A stretch of DNA of 64,000 bases from Limimonas halophila (GTDB lineage: Bacteria; Pseudomonadota; Alphaproteobacteria; Kiloniellales; Rhodovibrionaceae): positions 62,001 through 126,000 of the forward strand of contig NZ_FNCE01000005.1 of assembly GCF_900100655.1 (NCBI RefSeq). The letters are read 5' to 3'. The number at the start of each line of letters is the position of its first letter. Position 1 is the first letter of the stretch. Shown one piece after another: positions 61,044 through 64,000 of the stretch. A program made the translations under genes and the position numbers. The notes below the pieces were generated by a model. It was not told the DNA's origin, ran no database searches, and saw only the letters and a program-made list of their open reading frames with translations.

Positions 61044-62906
61044 ATGGCCAAGCGGCACACAGACGGCAACGGCGCGAACGGCGGCGGGGCGAACGGCAAC
61101 GGCGCGCCGGGCGCGCTCGGGCAGGCCTATCCCATCGTCGACCACGAATACGACGTGGTCGTGGTTGGCGCCGGCGGCTCGGGCCTGCGGGCGACGCTGG
61201 GGCTGGCGGAATCGGGCCTGCGCACGGCCTGCATCTCCAAGGTCTTCCCCACGCGCAGCCACACCGTCGCGGCGCAGGGCGGCATCTCGGCCGCGCTCGG
61301 CAACATGGGCGAGGATGACTGGCGCTGGCACATGTACGACACCGTGAAGGGGTCGGACTGGCTGGGCGACCAGGACGCCATCGAGCACATGACCAAGGAG
61401 GCCATCCCGGCCATCATCGAGCTCGAGCACTACGGCGTCCCCTTCTCGCGCACCGAAAGCGGGCACATCTACCAGCGCCCCTTCGGCGGCATGACGACGC
61501 ACTACGGCAAGGGCACGGCCCAGCGCACCTGCGCCGCCGCCGACCGAACCGGCCACGCCATGCTACACACGCTCTACCAGCAGGCGCTGCGCCAGCACGC
61601 CGAGTTCTTCATCGAGTACTTCGCCCTCGACCTCATCATGGACGAGGGTGAGTGCCGCGGCGTCATCGCCTGGAACCTGGACGACGGCACGATCCACCGC
61701 TTCCGCGCGCATCAGGTCATCCTGGCGACGGGCGGCTATGGGCGCGCCTTCTTCTCCTGCACCAGCGCCCACACCTGCACGGGTGACGGCAACGGCATGG
61801 TGCTGCGCGCCGGCCTGCCGTTGCAGGACATGGAGTTCGTGCAGTTCCACCCGACCGGGGTGTTCGGCGCCGGCTGCCTCATCACCGAGGGCGTGCGCGG
61901 CGAGGGCGGCTACCTCACCAACGCCGAGGGCGAGCGCTTCATGGAGCGCTACGCGCCCTCAACGCTCGACCTCGCCAGCCGCGACGTCGTCTCGCGCGCG
62001 ATGACGGTGGAGATCAACGAGGGCCGCGGCTGCGGGCCGCAGAAGGACCACATCCACCTCAACCTTATGCACCTCGACCCCGAGGTCATCGATCAGCGCC
62101 TGCCCGGCATCGCGGAAACGGCGAAGATCTTCGCCGGCGTGGACGTGAAGCAGGAGCCCATCCCGGTGCTGCCGACGTGCCACTACAACATGGGCGGCAT
62201 CCCCACGAACTATCAGGGCGAGGTGCTGACCAAGCTGAACGGCAACCCGGACAGCGTGGTCCCCGGCCTCATGGCCGTGGGCGAGGCGGCGTGCGTCTCC
62301 GTCCACGGCGCCAACCGGCTGGGCTCCAACTCCCTGCTGGACCTCGTGGTGTTCGGGCGCTCGGCGGCTCAGCGCGCGGCGGAGAAGACCGCGCGCGGCG
62401 AGGCGCACAAGCCGCTGCCCTCGGATCAGGCCGAGCCGACGCTGTCGCGCCTGGACGGCTTCCGCAACGCCCAGGGCGGCACGCCCACAGCCGAGCTGCG
62501 CCTGGAGATGCAGAAGACGATGCAGAGCAACTGCGCCGTCTTTCGCACCGGCGACATCCTGGCCGAGGGCAAGACCAAGCTGGGCCAGTGCTGGAACAAG
62601 CGCGGCGACATCTCGGTCACCGACCGCTCGATGATCTGGAACTCGGACCTCGTGGAGACGCTGGAGCTGGACAACCTGCTCTCGCAGGCGATGGTGACCG
62701 TGGCCTCCGCGGAAGCGCGCACCGAAAGCCGCGGCGCCCACGCGCGCGAGGACTATCCCGAGCGCGACGACGACAATTGGATGAAGCACACGATCGGCTG
62801 GCTGGATCAGGAGAAGGGCACGGTCACGCTCGACGAGCGGCCTGTCCACATGCAGCCGCTGAGCAACCAGGTGCAGCACATCCCGCCCAAGGCGCGCGTC
62901 TACTAA
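61044..62906 (+). CDS. sdhA: Succinate dehydrogenase flavoprotein subunit SdhA
   Basis: 620-residue FAD subunit of complex II. '[21 protein letters not shown]' (dinucleotide fold), '[20 protein letters not shown]' with the covalent-FAD His, '[17 protein letters not shown]' and '[16 protein letters not shown]' are family marks. The N-terminal 30 residues contain an unusual Gly/Asn-rich run (GNGANGGGANGNG) before the flavin fold, absent from most homologs. Confidence 0.97.
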   Translation: MAKRHTDGNGANGGGANGNGAPGALGQAYPIVDHEYDVVVVGAGGSGLRATLGLAESGLRTACISKVFPTRSHTVAAQGGISAALGNMGEDDWRWHMYDTVKGSDWLGDQDAIEHMTKEAIPAIIELEHYGVPFSRTESGHIYQRPFGGMTTHYGKGTAQRTCAAADRTGHAMLHTLYQQALRQHAEFFIEYFALDLIMDEGECRGVIAWNLDDGTIHRFRAHQVILATGGYGRAFFSCTSAHTCTGDGNGMVLRAGLPLQDMEFVQFHPTGVFGAGCLITEGVRGEGGYLTNAEGERFMERYAPSTLDLASRDVVSRAMTVEINEGRGCGPQKDHIHLNLMHLDPEVIDQRLPGIAETAKIFAGVDVKQEPIPVLPTCHYNMGGIPTNYQGEVLTKLNGNPDSVVPGLMAVGEAACVSVHGANRLGSNSLLDLVVFGRSAAQRAAEKTARGEAHKPLPSDQAEPTLSRLDGFRNAQGGTPTAELRLEMQKTMQSNCAVFRTGDILAEGKTKLGQCWNKRGDISVTDRSMIWNSDLVETLELDNLLSQAMVTVASAEARTESRGAHAREDYPERDDDNWMKHTIGWLDQEKGTVTLDERPVHMQPLSNQVQHIPPKARVY

Positions 62907-62953
62907 GACGCCGCCGAGGGGCGCACGGAAGAACAGGAACGGGCGAGGCGAGC

Positions 62954-63730
62954 ATGGTCGAATTCGCGCTGCCGCGGAACTCGAAGGTCAAGGAAGGCAA
63001 GACCTGGCCGGCGCCGGCGAACGCCACGCGCCCCAAGACGTTCCGCATCTACCGCTGGGACCCGGATTCCGGCGACAACCCGCGCGTCGACAAATACACC
63101 ATCGACCTGGATGACTGCCGGCCGATGGTTCTCGACGCCGTCATCAAGATCAAGAACGAGATCGACCCCACGCTCACCTTCCGCCGCTCCTGCCGCGAGG
63201 GCGTGTGCGGCTCCTGCGCCTTCAACATCAACGGGCGCAACACCCTGGCCTGCATCACGCCGATCGAGGAAACCGACCGCGACGTGAAGATCTACCCGCT
63301 GCCGCACATGCCGGTGATCAAGGATCTCGTCCCGGACCTCACGGACGCCTACGCGCAGTACGCCGCGATCGAGCCGTGGCTGAAAACCGACACCCCCGCG
63401 CCCCAGCGCGAGCGCCTGCAATCGCCCGAGGACCGCGCCAAGCTCGACGGCCTGTGGGAGTGCATCCTGTGCTTCTGCTGCACCACCTCCTGCCCGAGCT
63501 ACTGGTGGAACGGCGACAAATACCTCGGCCCCGCCGTGCTGCTCCAGGCCTACCGCTGGATCGCCGACAGCCGCGACGAATACACCGGCGAGCGCCTGGA
63601 CGAACTGGAAGACCCCTTCCGCCTCTACCGCTGCCACACCATCATGAACTGCACCCGCACCTGCCCCAAACACCTGAACCCCGCCAAGGCCATCTCGAAC
63701 ATCAAGCAATTGATGGTCGAGAGAACCTGA
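62954..63730 (+). CDS. sdhB: Succinate dehydrogenase iron-sulfur subunit SdhB
   Basis: 258-residue electron-transfer subunit. [2Fe-2S] 'CREGVCGSC', [4Fe-4S] '[16 protein letters not shown]' and [3Fe-4S] '[17 protein letters not shown]'. Passes electrons from SdhA FAD to ubiquinone. The stop is followed by short hairpins and the fourth copy of the hairpin-core repeat. Confidence 0.97.
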   Translation: MVEFALPRNSKVKEGKTWPAPANATRPKTFRIYRWDPDSGDNPRVDKYTIDLDDCRPMVLDAVIKIKNEIDPTLTFRRSCREGVCGSCAFNINGRNTLACITPIEETDRDVKIYPLPHMPVIKDLVPDLTDAYAQYAAIEPWLKTDTPAPQRERLQSPEDRAKLDGLWECILCFCCTTSCPSYWWNGDKYLGPAVLLQAYRWIADSRDEYTGERLDELEDPFRLYRCHTIMNCTRTCPKHLNPAKAISNIKQLMVERT

Positions 63731-63787
63731 GGGCAGGCTGAAACATGAGGATGTTTCATCCCGTCAGTCAGTCGACACCGGCGTCTG
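63726..63787. repeat. Hairpin-core repeat element, copy D (3' of sdhB)
   Basis: CCTG-AGGG-CAGG (63726-63737, over the stop) and GAAACAT-GAGG-ATGTTTC (63740-63757), then the core GTCAGTCGACACCGGCGTC (63768-63786). The linker is only partly kept (GAGATGAAGG). Downstream the sequence turns AT-rich to the window end; 63800-64000 shows no ORF I would support. Confidence 0.8.
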
Positions 63788-64000
63788 GCTGAGATGAAGG
63801 TGCCTATCTTGGGAAAGGTATCGATAATGTGCATTGTGAAATGCGCGACTTTGCGCCGATCATAGATACTTAATTGGGTTAAAAGTTTTTCTGTGTTGGG
63901 TTTTCGGCATGATGTCCTCTGCTGATTCTTTCCATCGTTGGACTCCACGGCTCGAACAGTCACGTGCACGCATTCGGTTCGAGCAATATCATAATGAGTT

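Noticed and set aside
63625-63969. Minus-strand ORF of 114 codons over the sdhB end and the AT-rich tail
   Set aside because: Half is antisense to SdhB and the rest crosses the repeat; no coding signal.

Overview
The window is about 64 kb of compact, very GC-rich chromosomal DNA from an alphaproteobacterium, most likely of the Rhodospirillales/Rhodovibrionales type. The evidence is the hslVU arrangement with a long HslV propeptide, aerobic cobaltochelatase cobS-cobT beside a J-domain gene and bolA, glycolate oxidase glcDEF, malyl-CoA lyase, sdhCDAB order, TTAA-N7-TTAA (CtrA-type) boxes and small proteins that I recall from this class. The species cannot be named from sequence alone. No rRNA, tRNA or CRISPR array was seen.

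Layout. 1-5.4 kb: 3' part of a family 5 solute-binding protein, then glcDEF (minus) and rpmJ with a clear terminator. 5.5-11.6 kb: a methyltransferase with a CtrA-type box, cox11/ctaG, a small CxxC protein, a sodium:solute symporter-like protein, and a radical SAM gene followed by a metallophosphoesterase-fold protein that has lost canonical metal ligands. 11.2-15.4 kb: his operon hisB-hisH-(GNAT)-hisA-hisF-hisE-HIT (minus). 15.5-18.8 kb: trypsin-like lipoprotein protease, hslV and hslU. 19-27.3 kb: glycosyltransferase, TadE-like pilus gene with a CtrA-type box, a solute-binding protein, cobT/cobS, J-domain protein, EamA transporter and bolA. 27.5-35.6 kb: RHH protein, DUF2889, CorC/HlyC-type protein, aroB/aroK, a small membrane ORF overlapping a large secreted protein, xerD and malyl-CoA lyase. 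35.6-38 kb: an AT-rich island carrying an HNH endonuclease-like gene, then two divergent helix-turn-helix regulators. 38.2-48.6 kb: Met-rich periplasmic protein, small proteins, orphan solute-binding proteins, a PAS-GAF-PAS-GGDEF protein, mgtE, a GIY-YIG protein and a THUMP RNA methyltransferase. 48.6-52.7 kb: a curli locus (csgA, csgB-like, csgF, csgG, an unknown gene and a solo LuxR-type regulator). 52.8-56 kb: ABC-2 permease, recX, GNAT and pdxY. 56.1-60 kb: a cluster of two paralogous His-containing exported proteins around a cupredoxin, then two AhpD-like proteins. 60.2-63.7 kb: sdhCDAB.

The most interesting items are: (1) the 56.1-60.0 kb cluster, which looks like an undescribed copper/redox module; (2) a family of hairpin-plus-core repeats sitting exactly at the 3' ends of hslU, malyl-CoA lyase, recX and sdhB, two of which border abrupt AT-rich DNA; (3) the radical SAM gene paired with a ligand-poor phosphoesterase; (4) the AT-rich HNH island; (5) two CtrA-type boxes; (6) a curli locus with an unrecognised secreted protein overlapping csgG.

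Functional calls rest on reading translated sequences for known motifs. No database search was possible.
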